DNA of 64,000 nucleotides from positions 74,187 through 138,186 of the forward strand of contig JAGTTR010000008.1 of the NCBI GenBank assembly GCA_018223385.1, in the 5' to 3' direction. The DNA comes from Oscillospiraceae bacterium Marseille-Q3528. GTDB taxonomy: Bacteria > Bacillota > Clostridia > Lachnospirales > Lachnospiraceae. The notes under the pieces were generated by a model. It made no database searches. It saw only the letters and a program-made list of their open reading frames with translations, and was not told the origin of the DNA. The translations under genes were made by a program, and so were the position numbers. Shown one piece after another: positions 35,876 through 44,791 of the stretch. Numbering within the stretch: position 1 is the first letter of the stretch; each line of letters opens with the position of its first letter.

Positions 35876-36295
35876 ATGAAAATGTCAAAGAAGAATGAAA
35901 AAGATTATCTTTACCTGATCTGGAAAGCAGAAAAAAACGGTAAGCGATATATTGTGGGACAGCTGGCAAAAAATGGAGAATATGAATTTCGTTATTATGA
36001 GAAAGAAATCAGAGAGGCAATAAAGGAAGGATTTGAACCGTTTTTTTGCTTTAGAGAGCTGGACAAAGTATATACAGATACGGTGCTTTTTCCTGTTTTT
36101 GCAAGTTGCCTGCCGGATCGAAAACGAAAAGACATTGATAAAATTCTGCAAAAATACGGGTTGAAAGAATTTGATGAATATGAGCTGTTAAAAAAGAGTG
36201 GGGCCAGACTGCCAATAGATAATCTGGAATTTATTGTTCCGCACATGGCAAAGGAACCTGCTTTTGCTTTGGGAGGGAAAAACAGCGATGAATGA
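35876..36295 (+). CDS. HIRAN-like small protein
   Basis: 139 residues from ATG 35876 or 35882 (MKMSKKNEKD; weak ribosome site). A beta-rich start (YLYLIWKAEKNGKRYIVGQLAKNGEYEFRYY) leads to EPFFCFRELDKVYTDTVLFPVFASCLPDRKRKDIDKILQKYGL and a closing SGARLPIDNLEFIVP. The pattern recalls HIRAN-containing proteins seen widely in bacteria, but recall only. AT content is higher than in flanking genes. It overlaps the next small gene by 8 bases, suggesting a two-gene unit, possibly of the toxin-antitoxin kind. Confidence 0.5.
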   Translation: MKMSKKNEKDYLYLIWKAEKNGKRYIVGQLAKNGEYEFRYYEKEIREAIKEGFEPFFCFRELDKVYTDTVLFPVFASCLPDRKRKDIDKILQKYGLKEFDEYELLKKSGARLPIDNLEFIVPHMAKEPAFALGGKNSDE

Positions 36296-36449
36296 AGGTT
36301 TTGTAGAATTTATGGAAGATGTGAGATTATTGTGCATAGCAGAACAGCGAGACAACACAAAGACAATGGATTTCGAAGATTTCGTAAAACAGGAAGGTTT
36401 TTCTATGGAGGAACTGAAAAAATTAGCTGAAAGCATAGAACTTGAATAA
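36288..36449 (+). CDS. Small acidic protein overlapping the HIRAN-like gene
   Basis: 53 residues from ATG 36288, with GGGAGG at 36271-36276. Composition is acidic and helical (FVEFMEDVRLLCIAEQRDNT, FVKQEGFSMEELKKLAES). Overlap of 8 bases with the upstream gene implies coupled translation. No known family recognised; size and pairing would fit an antitoxin or adaptor. Confidence 0.55.
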   Translation: MNEGFVEFMEDVRLLCIAEQRDNTKTMDFEDFVKQEGFSMEELKKLAESIELE

Positions 36450-36461
36450 AGATGGAAAAGA

Positions 36462-36528
36462 AAATCCGCCTCAGGATCGAACGGGTGATGACGTCACCGA
36501 GGGATTCTGGTGCGGATTTATTTTTTTG
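36462..36528. terminator. Bidirectional terminator between converging genes
   Basis: AAATCCGC (36462-36469) and GCGGATTT (36512-36519) form the outer stem with A and T runs on either side; an inner GGTGATGACGTCACC palindrome strengthens it. It lies between the plus-strand small gene and the minus-strand dCTP-deaminase-like gene and overlaps the latter's stop. Confidence 0.8.
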
Positions 36529-37141
36529 TAACTTTATATTTCATAGAAATCAAACTGAAAATTGCTAAGAAAACAGCAAGAATAGCCAGTACATTTGCAT
36601 AGATAGATTTCTCAATTCCTTTGATATCATCTGCTTTTTCTTCTAACTGGCGAATCTGTTTTTCATAACTTTTCTTGTAGCCACTTAAACCTGTATACGT
36701 TCCAATCTCATCCTTGAACGTACCGTTGTAGGGATGATCAGCAGAACCGCTTAACTGTTCAAAAATAATCATAGCATGACTTTCGCCGGATGTAAGGCTG
36801 ATTTCGTTGGAAGAAATATTGGTCAGGCGAAAGAATACCCGTGTAACATGCCCCGGCTGATAGACAGGTGCTGTCACGGAAAGTCCCTGACGAATCCGGC
36901 TATTTCGTCCCTGTACGATAGCTGCCATATTATCAGGCATGTGAATGATCTCCTCGGCGGAAACCATGACGGATTCTCCGGGTGTTAAAATCTTTGTATG
37001 CTGTTCGCCGTTCTCATCAAAAAATGCTTTTGATCTTAAATCATATCCAATATTTGTCACGCAGTCTGGATCATAGGTATCATTCTGAATCAGATCATGA
37101 TTTGCAATCAAATCTGAAAGATCGTGGTCTGTTAAAATCAT
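36518..37141 (-). CDS. Membrane-anchored dCTP-deaminase-like protein, probably inactive
   Basis: 207 residues. The first ~145 follow the trimeric dCTP deaminase/dUTPase fold: IGYDLR (31-36), LTPGESVMVSAEEIIHMPDN, the R-x-S/GL stretch QGRNSRIRQGLSV (77-89), and a region YQPGHVTRVFFRLTN (94-108) where active enzymes have D-P-G-x-E-G. Here Gln95 and Val99 stand at the expected Asp and Glu, so catalysis is probably lost. A coiled coil (about 155-178) and a C-terminal membrane helix (about 180-199, NVLAILAVFLAIFSLISM) follow, an unusual addition. It shares its strand with the XRE gene upstream and could be a nucleotide sensor or a defence component. Confidence 0.7.
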   Translation of the reverse strand: MILTDHDLSDLIANHDLIQNDTYDPDCVTNIGYDLRSKAFFDENGEQHTKILTPGESVMVSAEEIIHMPDNMAAIVQGRNSRIRQGLSVTAPVYQPGHVTRVFFRLTNISSNEISLTSGESHAMIIFEQLSGSADHPYNGTFKDEIGTYTGLSGYKKSYEKQIRQLEEKADDIKGIEKSIYANVLAILAVFLAIFSLISMKYKVTKK

Positions 37142-37263
37142 AGGTCTGCCTCCGTTCTTTCTTTGCTTAAATTATAACGCAGGTCTGAAAATTTGCAATA
37201 CTTAAAGCATCAATCTGTCAGATTTTTGAGGAATGATAAAAGTAAAAATGACGAGGATTTAGC

Positions 37264-37614
37264 TTACATATCAGAATGCGCTGTTTTACAGACAGTCTCT
37301 TCTTTCCGGGCGACGAGCCCTTCCGCAATGACAGTCAGTGACTCAAGCTGTCTGTCATCCAAATGTTTCAGATACTGGATCAGGGTGTGAAGCTTCTCTG
37401 GATTAGTGGTTTCTGTATCAAAGAAATCCTGAGGCGTAATAGAGAGAAATTCACAGATATAGAAAAAATTCGTCATAGTAGGGAATGCTTTGCCATTTTC
37501 AATAGTGTTGATATATCCGGGGTTTTGGCCGATAGACAGACTCATGTCTCTGGCTGAAACTCCTTTTTTTATGCGAAGCTGGGTGAGACGTCGGGCGAAA
37601 TCTTCTTCATACAT
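37264..37614 (-). CDS. XRE-family helix-turn-helix regulator
   Basis: 116 residues from ATG 37614 (AAAGGACGG ribosome site; a TTG at 37620 is in frame). The N-terminal HTH_3 is standard: RRLTQLRIKKGVSARDMSLSIGQNPGYINTIENGKAFPTMTNFFYICEFLSITPQDFFD. The rest is a short helical tail. Gene is 122 bp from the dCTP-deaminase-like gene, same direction. It also faces the T7SS promoter across a 212-bp region, and could regulate either unit. Confidence 0.85.
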   Translation of the reverse strand: MYEEDFARRLTQLRIKKGVSARDMSLSIGQNPGYINTIENGKAFPTMTNFFYICEFLSITPQDFFDTETTNPEKLHTLIQYLKHLDDRQLESLTVIAEGLVARKEETVCKTAHSDM

Positions 37615-37689
37615 GTGCAATCACCGTCCTTTCGTCATATTGTATCGAATAAAGTTGTCAAAAGTGATGGGATATATCTGTTATTATCG

Positions 37690-37718
37690 TTGAAATATCG
37701 TATTATATGTGATACAAT
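37690..37718 (+). promoter_or_regulatory. Promoter of the type VII secretion locus
   Basis: TTGAAA (37690-37695), 17-bp spacer, TACAAT (37713-37718). GATACAAT here has an inverted partner ATTGTATC at 37639-37646, a plausible operator for the divergent XRE protein. Confidence 0.7.
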
Positions 37719-37826
37719 CAGAAATAATGAGTGAAAGAATACAATATTTTACAGAAAATGTAAAAAAAGAAAAAATGTTGAAGTTTGTTAAGAAGACTCT
37801 GTTTTGAGAAAAGATAGGATGCAGTG

Positions 37827-37988
37827 ATGGAATTAACAAATGAGATGATGTTTTATGGAGGGATGATTCTTGCGGCAGTGAGTGCAGTGGGAATCGTTGT
37901 ATATGCACTGATCGCGCGTATGCGGAAGATGCGTCTGGATATGCAGTTTGATCAGGAATATGGGGAGATAAAGAAGGATCATTCATGA
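37827..37988 (+). CDS. 53-residue single-pass membrane protein, first gene of the T7SS locus
   Basis: ATG 37827 to TGA 37988. The protein starts MELTNEMMFYGGMILAAV, has one membrane helix (about 9-31), then a basic turn (RMRKMR) and a charged tail ending KKDHS. Positive-inside rule puts the tail in the cytosol. Its stop overlaps the kinase start (ATGA), so it is translated with it. No family recognised; a role as an accessory membrane subunit in place of EssA is only a guess. Confidence 0.7.
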   Translation: MELTNEMMFYGGMILAAVSAVGIVVYALIARMRKMRLDMQFDQEYGEIKKDHS

Positions 37989-40879
37989 CACAGGTAATCG
38001 CCGGAACATATGAGATTATCGGCAAGATTGGTTCTGGAGGCGGCGGTGATGTTTATCTGGCACATCATCTTCGCCTGGACAAGAAGGTGGTCTTGAAAGC
38101 CGATAAGAGAAAAATATCCACACCGCCGGAGCTTTTGCGGGTAGAGGTAGATGTGCTAAAGCATCTGAGCCACACGTATATTCCGCAGGTGTATGATTTC
38201 TTCACGGAAAACGGCACTGTCTATACGGCGATGGATTATATTGAGGGAGAGAGCTTTGACAAAGCTTTAAAGGAAGGGAAGACTTTCACGCAGGCGCAGG
38301 TGATCCGATGGGGGAGACAGCTGCTGGAGGCTCTTTCCTATTTGCACAGGCCGATTCACGGGGATCCGCCCCACGGTTACACCCACAGTGATATCAAACC
38401 GGCAAACCTGATGCTGACACCGCAGGGGGATATCCGGCTCATTGATTTCAATATTTCTCTTGCACTTGGCGAAGAGACGATCATCGGGCGAAGCGAAGGC
38501 TATGCATCGCCGGAGCACTATGGTCTGGATTTTTCCAACGATGAAGCGTATTCGGGAAAAGGAAGCACTGCGACTGTCCGTTCTGACAGGAATCGAGGCA
38601 CTTCGGCGTTTCGAAGAGCAGTTTCCACCGTTTCCGGCAGAAGCTCTTCCGGGGGGTACCGTGGAACAACAGGTTCCCATTATCAGCTGATCCGGCCGGA
38701 TGTGCGTTCGGACATTTACAGTACAGGGGCGACCCTTTATCACCTGCTGAGCGGAAGGCGCCCTGCTTCCCATGCGAAAAAGGTGATCCCGCTGCCTGAA
38801 AAAGAATTCAGCCCGCAGCTGGTGCACATCATCAGCAAAGCGATGGAGCCCAATCCCAATCTCCGCTATCAGACAGCGGATGAGATGCTGGAAGCCTTTA
38901 ACCGGATCCGGGAAGATGATATCCGGGCAGTACATATGCGGATTCAGAATCGAATCATGTATGCACTGCTGACGACATGCTGTGTTCTGGGCGCAGGGAT
39001 TTCTTTCCTGGGGCTGAAACGGATGGAGACGATAGAGAGCTGGAAAAAGCTGTCCGAGTATTCCAGAACCGCATTGCAGGAAGGGGATTCAGTGACGGCT
39101 CTTAAGGATGCGCTGGAAGCATTGCCCCAGGATTCTTCTATTTTGCACCCGGGATATATCGCGGAAGCGCAGAAGGCTTTGGCGGACGCCCTGGGGATTT
39201 ATGATCTGTCGGACGGGTATCGCCCGCAGGGAACATTGGAGTTGCCCTCGGCTCCTTTTTTCATGGAGATATCGCCGGATGGCAGAACAGCAGCGTTTGT
39301 CTGTGCCTCCGATGTACAGGTGTATGATCTTACTTCCCGGTCTTTACTGGCGGAGCTGTCTGCTGCGGATTCGGCGCTGGCAGAGGCAGCTTATCTGGAT
39401 ACGGATACCCTGATATATGCGGGGCAGCAGGGGCTGACCCGATATGATATTTCGGAGGGAAAGACAATATGGACAGGACAGAAGGCTACGGCCATCGACA
39501 TTTCTCAGGATGGAAAAACCGTTGCTTCTATATATAAGGATGATACGCAGGTCAATATTACGGATGCAGAAAGCGGGAAAGTCCGGGCGGTGATCGATCT
39601 GCAGGGCAGACATCCGTCGGTGACAGCCAACGATGTGTTTGCAAATCCCAATGACAATCTGCTTGCTTTGAACCAGGATGGCACATGGGCTGCTGTCAGC
39701 ATGTCGGACGGTTCGCTGGAAATCTTTGATCTCAGAAATGGGGATAAAGATGCGGTTATCTATGATTCTGGTTCCGGCTACACCCATTTTGAGGGTGGTT
39801 TTTATGAGCATTACTTTGCATGCGCGGCGTCCAACACGGACAGCTCTGTTTTTCTGGTGGTGGATATGAACACCCTGCGGCAGACGGGAGGCTTTGCTTC
39901 CGACAGCCGTTTCAGTGTGCGGACCGATGCCAGCGGTATCTATGTGCAGACAGACAATCTGCTGGTGCAGATCGATCCGGCCACAGGAGAGCAGCGACCT
40001 CTTGTGACGACAACAGAGAATATCCTTGCCTATGCCACAGGCGGGGAGCATACGCTGATTGCATCCAAAGACCGCTTATCTTTCTATGATAAAAATGCGT
40101 TAGAGATCGATGCCTGCGAGCAAACGCAAGAGGCCGATTTTGTGCGGCTGTCGGATGGCACGGCGGTGATTGGCAGCAGAAGCACGCCGACCATTCGCCT
40201 GATGGCCTATGAAAATCATCAGGAAGCGGAGATTTTTTCCTATGATCCGTCTTATCAGCACAGCGAGGCAAGGGTCAGCGCAGACGGAGAGAGGATCATG
40301 CTTTTCTCTTGGAAAAATTTTCGGATTTATGACAGAAATGGCAATCTGATGCATGAGGCAGACATCTCGGACGCAGATCAGATTTTCGATCAGCAGTTTC
40401 GAAGACAGGGAGAGGATTCCTGGCTGGAAGTGATTTATAACGACGGCAGGTCGCTGTTATACCGGGTGTCGGACGGCACGCTGGAAAAAGAGACAAGAAG
40501 CACAGCGCCGGATCGCAGCTTGTATGAAGAGTTCACGGTCAATGGCCTGAAAATCACTTCGCCGCTGCACGGTGCACCGACGGCCTACGATGCCAAAACC
40601 GGCAAACTGGTGGGCGTTCTTTCCGAGGAAGATTATCTTACCTATGTGACACCGGTGGGAGAAAACTTTGTGGCACAGTTTACGACAGCAGACGGATATT
40701 TTTACGGTCAGCTACTGAATGGGGACTGTGAGGTACTGGCGGAATTTCCCTATCTGTGTGATGTGATCAATAATGTGTTGATTTTTGATTATCCGACGGG
40801 TAATCTGCGACAATCACGCATTTATGATACAGAGCAGCTGATTTCGGCTGCCCATACTGTTCTTGGAAAGGAACAATAA
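37985..40879 (+). CDS. Membrane Ser/Thr kinase with C-terminal beta-propeller-like domain
   Basis: 964 residues. Hanks-type kinase (about 8-310): Gly loop GSGGGGDVY, Lys38, catalytic loop HSDIKPAN (134-141), and DFN (154-156) in place of DFG. Between SPEHYG and DVRSDIYSTG the activation segment carries an extra ~50 residues (184-235) rich in Ser, Thr, Gly and Arg, a likely phosphorylation region. One membrane helix (about 323-345) follows, then ~620 residues outside with short repeated beta units (ISPDGRTAAFV, DISQDGKTVASIY, VSADGERIMLFSW) of the WD40/propeller type. Probably senses an extracytoplasmic signal and phosphorylates T7SS components with FHA domains. Confidence 0.85.
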   Translation: MTQVIAGTYEIIGKIGSGGGGDVYLAHHLRLDKKVVLKADKRKISTPPELLRVEVDVLKHLSHTYIPQVYDFFTENGTVYTAMDYIEGESFDKALKEGKTFTQAQVIRWGRQLLEALSYLHRPIHGDPPHGYTHSDIKPANLMLTPQGDIRLIDFNISLALGEETIIGRSEGYASPEHYGLDFSNDEAYSGKGSTATVRSDRNRGTSAFRRAVSTVSGRSSSGGYRGTTGSHYQLIRPDVRSDIYSTGATLYHLLSGRRPASHAKKVIPLPEKEFSPQLVHIISKAMEPNPNLRYQTADEMLEAFNRIREDDIRAVHMRIQNRIMYALLTTCCVLGAGISFLGLKRMETIESWKKLSEYSRTALQEGDSVTALKDALEALPQDSSILHPGYIAEAQKALADALGIYDLSDGYRPQGTLELPSAPFFMEISPDGRTAAFVCASDVQVYDLTSRSLLAELSAADSALAEAAYLDTDTLIYAGQQGLTRYDISEGKTIWTGQKATAIDISQDGKTVASIYKDDTQVNITDAESGKVRAVIDLQGRHPSVTANDVFANPNDNLLALNQDGTWAAVSMSDGSLEIFDLRNGDKDAVIYDSGSGYTHFEGGFYEHYFACAASNTDSSVFLVVDMNTLRQTGGFASDSRFSVRTDASGIYVQTDNLLVQIDPATGEQRPLVTTTENILAYATGGEHTLIASKDRLSFYDKNALEIDACEQTQEADFVRLSDGTAVIGSRSTPTIRLMAYENHQEAEIFSYDPSYQHSEARVSADGERIMLFSWKNFRIYDRNGNLMHEADISDADQIFDQQFRRQGEDSWLEVIYNDGRSLLYRVSDGTLEKETRSTAPDRSLYEEFTVNGLKITSPLHGAPTAYDAKTGKLVGVLSEEDYLTYVTPVGENFVAQFTTADGYFYGQLLNGDCEVLAEFPYLCDVINNVLIFDYPTGNLRQSRIYDTEQLISAAHTVLGKEQ

Positions 40880-40911
40880 AAACTATTACTTTATGACAGG
40901 AGGACGAGAAA

Positions 40912-43900
40912 GTGAGATTCATGAAGAAGGTAGTGGCATTCACCATGGCTGTGATGCTGCTCATTCCGTCTGTGGCAGTCAATGCAGAAGAACCTCAGGT
41001 TTCTGGTGTGCAGGCTGTAGAACGGCAGGACCAGGAACCGACGGCTGCTGATGCGAATACCGGCACAGATGAGAAAAAAGACAATGAGACACCTGCTGTC
41101 GGTGATACCGCGGATGAAAATGCGGCACAGCCGGAGGAAAAGCAGGGAAATGCTTCTGAAGCGGGAAAAGATGCGCCGGAAGCAGAAGCACAGGAAGAAG
41201 AGAAGCTTCCTGAGGAAGAGCAGGTGCAGGGAGAGGAAGAAGCCCTTCCTGAAAATGGTACTTCCGAGGAAGGAAAGCCGCGGGATATTGGGAATGTCCA
41301 GTTCAACACAGGAGACCATGTGTGGACCATCGTAAATGAGGATGATTTCAACACCTACGAGTACGGCGACGGATATTTCGAGGAAGATGGCAGCTATACC
41401 ATCAATATCCCGGAGCTGAATCCGTTCTTCCCCTATGAGGTACAGTTCACCAGCAACGGAAAAACGGAAAACAAGTGGTTCCAGTCCCCGGATGACACCG
41501 TGGAAGTGGGCGGACATACCTTCAAGGTAGCTGCAAACTTTGATGGAACCGGCATCACACAGATGAGCATGGAAGTGGCAGGGGATACCGTTGTGGTATA
41601 TCCGGAGGAGAAGACCTTCACCAACGACGGAGACGGGGTACAGGAGATGTCACTGATTCCGTTGGAAAAGAGAAATCTAAGTGTCGATCTGCAGGGGTAT
41701 ACACCACTGGAATTGACGATGGTGAAGTTAAAAACAATCATCAGTGAAAGCGGAGCAGATATCTCGAACGGTAAGAAGATTGCATGGAGTTACGCAGGTC
41801 TAAGCGGTGATAAATCAAGGGATTATTATGTGGTAAGTGGTGTTGACGATGAAATTGACCTTAGTTATGGGCTGTCTACTGCTACCAGAGAATATACTTC
41901 GTGGGAATTAGTGGTAGGCGATGGTGACCAGTTAAATTCTAGTAATATCAGATATGCTTTATCACTAAAGGTGACAGATCCTCAAGAATGGTTAAAACCT
42001 ACAGTGTGTTATGAAGATGCACAGAAGAACAGAACAAATGCAGACATAACATATAATTATTATAAGGATAGTTCGGGGGAATATATAGAAAACGGGAAAT
42101 GGGATGAAAAGCGATATTTAGATACCTATGCGACAGGGTATTCGAAAAATACGTATGTAAGTTTTGCTTTGAATAAAGTTCCTTTTTCAAAGACACAGAT
42201 TAGTTCGATAAAAGTTTTGGATGGAACTTACAAGACAAAAAACAGTGTATTGCAGGCTGCAAAAACAAAAGATATTACTTCTCAAATTATGTGCCCTGAT
42301 ATGAAAAAGGCATCAGCAGGACTTATGCTGTCACAAGAGAGAAGTTTAAACTTAGATCTTACGATAGTCGGATATGATGCGGTTGGAAATATAAAAGGAA
42401 TACTGCCATTTCAGTGGAGAATCGACTTGAAAGGGACTCAGCTTAAAGTTAGATTGTATGAAAAGAACGTACAGGATAGTGCGTTAGATTATTCTAACAT
42501 AAGCAAGGGCTACAGCCGAGCCTATTTTTTACTTGAAAAAGAGCGTTCTTTAGATGATGAGTACACATTAACGATTGATGAAAATAGTGAGAAGAAAATA
42601 ACAGCGGTATTTTTTGGAAAATATTCGTCGATAAAAGAAGCAGTAGCGGCGGGAGCGACAAACATCAGAAATCAGGTTGTCGGAAATAGGAAAGATATAA
42701 CTGGATATACTGGCTGTTTTAATGCTGCAACTTATTTTACGGTATTCGTAGGAGAGGACACGGATTTAGCGCAGGAAAGATATTGCTTTTACCCTTATTT
42801 ATATCATCGTTCTGATAGTAGTTATCTATCAAATGATAATACAATTAGTTTTAAGGGATTATTGGATGCGGATGGCAATTCTGTGTCGGCATATTGTATT
42901 AGGGGAATTGACGATTCGTATAGTCTGAATAATTATTTTACAATTTTGGTAGGAGAAGATACGGATTTAAGTAAGGAATACGCGCCGGTATTTAAATTGG
43001 GAAATGCGAAGGCAACTGTATATGCTACAGGAGGTACATCAAAAGAAGAGAGTGGAAAGACCCTCCATTCTTTTGCTAAAAATGATCTTCAGTATACGGT
43101 ATATGCAGAAAATGGAGAAGCTGCCAACTATTGGTTACAGGTGAAGAAAGCGGATACCAGCTATGGACAGCTGTATATCAATAGTTTAATAGACCAAAAT
43201 GCCAATACTCATGTGGAGAATGGCGTTGTATATTCCACAAGAGAAGTGATGCTGGATAAATATTATGATTATGTACACAATATTTGTCTTGTAAATGTCG
43301 GTAAAGAGGATATTCCAGAGCTATCTGTGGATTTATCTTCAGATGTTGTGGAACTGGATGATTACTGGAACTTAACGGGTAAGCAGCCGTTGTCTGGTAT
43401 GTCGACAGTGAAGACACCTTCTTGGAATTCTGGAAAAGAAGGAGAATTGCCGAACCTGGCAAAGCTACGCTTGAGAGCAAAAGAGGGTGTCAAAGATGGT
43501 ACAGATGTGTCTGGCACGTTGACGATTAAATCTGGAAACAAAGTTTTGATGGTACTTACTTTGACTGGTGTTGTAGGTGACCCGTGTATTACAACGGAGA
43601 GTATTCCAGATGCAGTAAAATATGTTCCTTATGGGACGGCTATTCAGAACAGCAATAAGTATAAATGGATTACTGTAAAATATTATCAGGAGAGTGGAAA
43701 TTTACCTGCCGGAATGGAGATTAAGGAAAATGGTGAGTTATATGGTACTCCGCAGGAGACAGGCACATTCCATTTTACAGTGAGAGCAGTATTTACTGCC
43801 CATGGAAGAAGTTCCTATTTTGATGCTAAAACCGCAGACTTCACTTTAACCGTAAAGGACAACACGAACGACAACGTATACAACGAGTCTGATATCGCAG

Positions 43901-44769
43901 ACGGTTACATCCTGGAGACTTCCATCGGTAATGAGACCTCCGCGGGAAGTCACGACTTCTATCTGCCGGAGATTACGGATTCTCTGTTTGTATCCAAGGG
44001 TATTTATCCGAATTTCGTGGATCTGTGGTTAAATGGTGAGAAGCTGGTGAGAGGCGTGGATTATGATGCTGCTTCCGGCAGTACGAGAATCACCATCAGC
44101 GCCCAGACACTGCAGAACAAGGCATTGAAGACCGGCGTGAATACCATCGCAGCAGAGTTCCGTGACGGCGGTGCTGCTAACTTTGCGAAGGACAATGACC
44201 CGAAGAATGCACTGAAGAGAACAGCCCAGAACTTCCGTCTGGACAAGACAGATGCAGACGGCGGAAACGGAGGCGGCGGACATTCCCATGGCTCTTCGGA
44301 TGACGGGGATGATGCAGGAAGCGGCGCAGGCAAGGGCGTTACCATCAGCGGTTATCTGGTAGATGGCAGTGGCAATCCGATCTCCGGCATGACAGTGGAA
44401 CTGCATTCCACACCGAGAACAACGGTGACTGCACAGAACGGTTTCTTCCGTTTCACTAACGTAGAATTTGGACAGCATGAGTTATTTGCAAAGGACAGCA
44501 GCGGTAACATTCTTGCTTCGAAGAAGTTTGAGCTTCGCAGCGGAAAGACCGTGGGCTTCGCTGGAAATGTACTGTCTGCACCGGCAGGTTCGGCTGTAGT
44601 AATGACCGTAAAGGTTGCAGATGGCAATATGACATTTTCCAATGTCCGCCGGGGCAACCCGCAGACAGGGGATCATGCGAATACAGCAATGTGGCTGCTT
44701 CTGATGGCAGGCTCCTGTGCCGTTCTGGCAGGGCTTGCAGCTTACCGGAAGAGACGCAGTGCGAGATAA
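40912..44769 (+). CDS. Large sortase-anchored surface protein
   Basis: 1285 residues; GTG 40912 chosen because AGGAGG lies 7 bases upstream (ATG 40921 is 16 away). Signal peptide cut near Ala25, an acidic Glu/Ala/Pro-rich spacer (about 30-125), a long central region, a putative-Ig-like unit (about 920-980, GNLPAGMEIKENGELYGTPQETGTFHF), an X2-like domain (NESDIADGYILETS), a His/Gly/Ser-rich linker, a carboxypeptidase-regulatory beta-sandwich (about 1142-1215, GVTISGYLVDGSGNPISGM), then NPQTGD at 1249-1254, a membrane helix and a basic tail. NPQTG fits sortase anchoring. Residues ~260-983 are encoded in distinctly AT-rich DNA. Lies inside the T7SS locus, so may be an adhesin or scaffold. Confidence 0.85.
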   Translation: MRFMKKVVAFTMAVMLLIPSVAVNAEEPQVSGVQAVERQDQEPTAADANTGTDEKKDNETPAVGDTADENAAQPEEKQGNASEAGKDAPEAEAQEEEKLPEEEQVQGEEEALPENGTSEEGKPRDIGNVQFNTGDHVWTIVNEDDFNTYEYGDGYFEEDGSYTINIPELNPFFPYEVQFTSNGKTENKWFQSPDDTVEVGGHTFKVAANFDGTGITQMSMEVAGDTVVVYPEEKTFTNDGDGVQEMSLIPLEKRNLSVDLQGYTPLELTMVKLKTIISESGADISNGKKIAWSYAGLSGDKSRDYYVVSGVDDEIDLSYGLSTATREYTSWELVVGDGDQLNSSNIRYALSLKVTDPQEWLKPTVCYEDAQKNRTNADITYNYYKDSSGEYIENGKWDEKRYLDTYATGYSKNTYVSFALNKVPFSKTQISSIKVLDGTYKTKNSVLQAAKTKDITSQIMCPDMKKASAGLMLSQERSLNLDLTIVGYDAVGNIKGILPFQWRIDLKGTQLKVRLYEKNVQDSALDYSNISKGYSRAYFLLEKERSLDDEYTLTIDENSEKKITAVFFGKYSSIKEAVAAGATNIRNQVVGNRKDITGYTGCFNAATYFTVFVGEDTDLAQERYCFYPYLYHRSDSSYLSNDNTISFKGLLDADGNSVSAYCIRGIDDSYSLNNYFTILVGEDTDLSKEYAPVFKLGNAKATVYATGGTSKEESGKTLHSFAKNDLQYTVYAENGEAANYWLQVKKADTSYGQLYINSLIDQNANTHVENGVVYSTREVMLDKYYDYVHNICLVNVGKEDIPELSVDLSSDVVELDDYWNLTGKQPLSGMSTVKTPSWNSGKEGELPNLAKLRLRAKEGVKDGTDVSGTLTIKSGNKVLMVLTLTGVVGDPCITTESIPDAVKYVPYGTAIQNSNKYKWITVKYYQESGNLPAGMEIKENGELYGTPQETGTFHFTVRAVFTAHGRSSYFDAKTADFTLTVKDNTNDNVYNESDIADGYILETSIGNETSAGSHDFYLPEITDSLFVSKGIYPNFVDLWLNGEKLVRGVDYDAASGSTRITISAQTLQNKALKTGVNTIAAEFRDGGAANFAKDNDPKNALKRTAQNFRLDKTDADGGNGGGGHSHGSSDDGDDAGSGAGKGVTISGYLVDGSGNPISGMTVELHSTPRTTVTAQNGFFRFTNVEFGQHELFAKDSSGNILASKKFELRSGKTVGFAGNVLSAPAGSAVVMTVKVADGNMTFSNVRRGNPQTGDHANTAMWLLLMAGSCAVLAGLAAYRKRRSAR

Positions 44770-44791
44770 AAGACAGACAGGAGGAGCAGAA

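Noticed and set aside
40912..44769. Frameshifted or pseudogene status for the surface protein because of its AT-rich middle
   Set aside because: The frame is open throughout and keeps signal peptide and sortase signal in phase.
44717..44791. Extended N-terminus for the protease-FHA protein
   Set aside because: It overlaps the previous gene and precedes both the ribosome site and the signal peptide.
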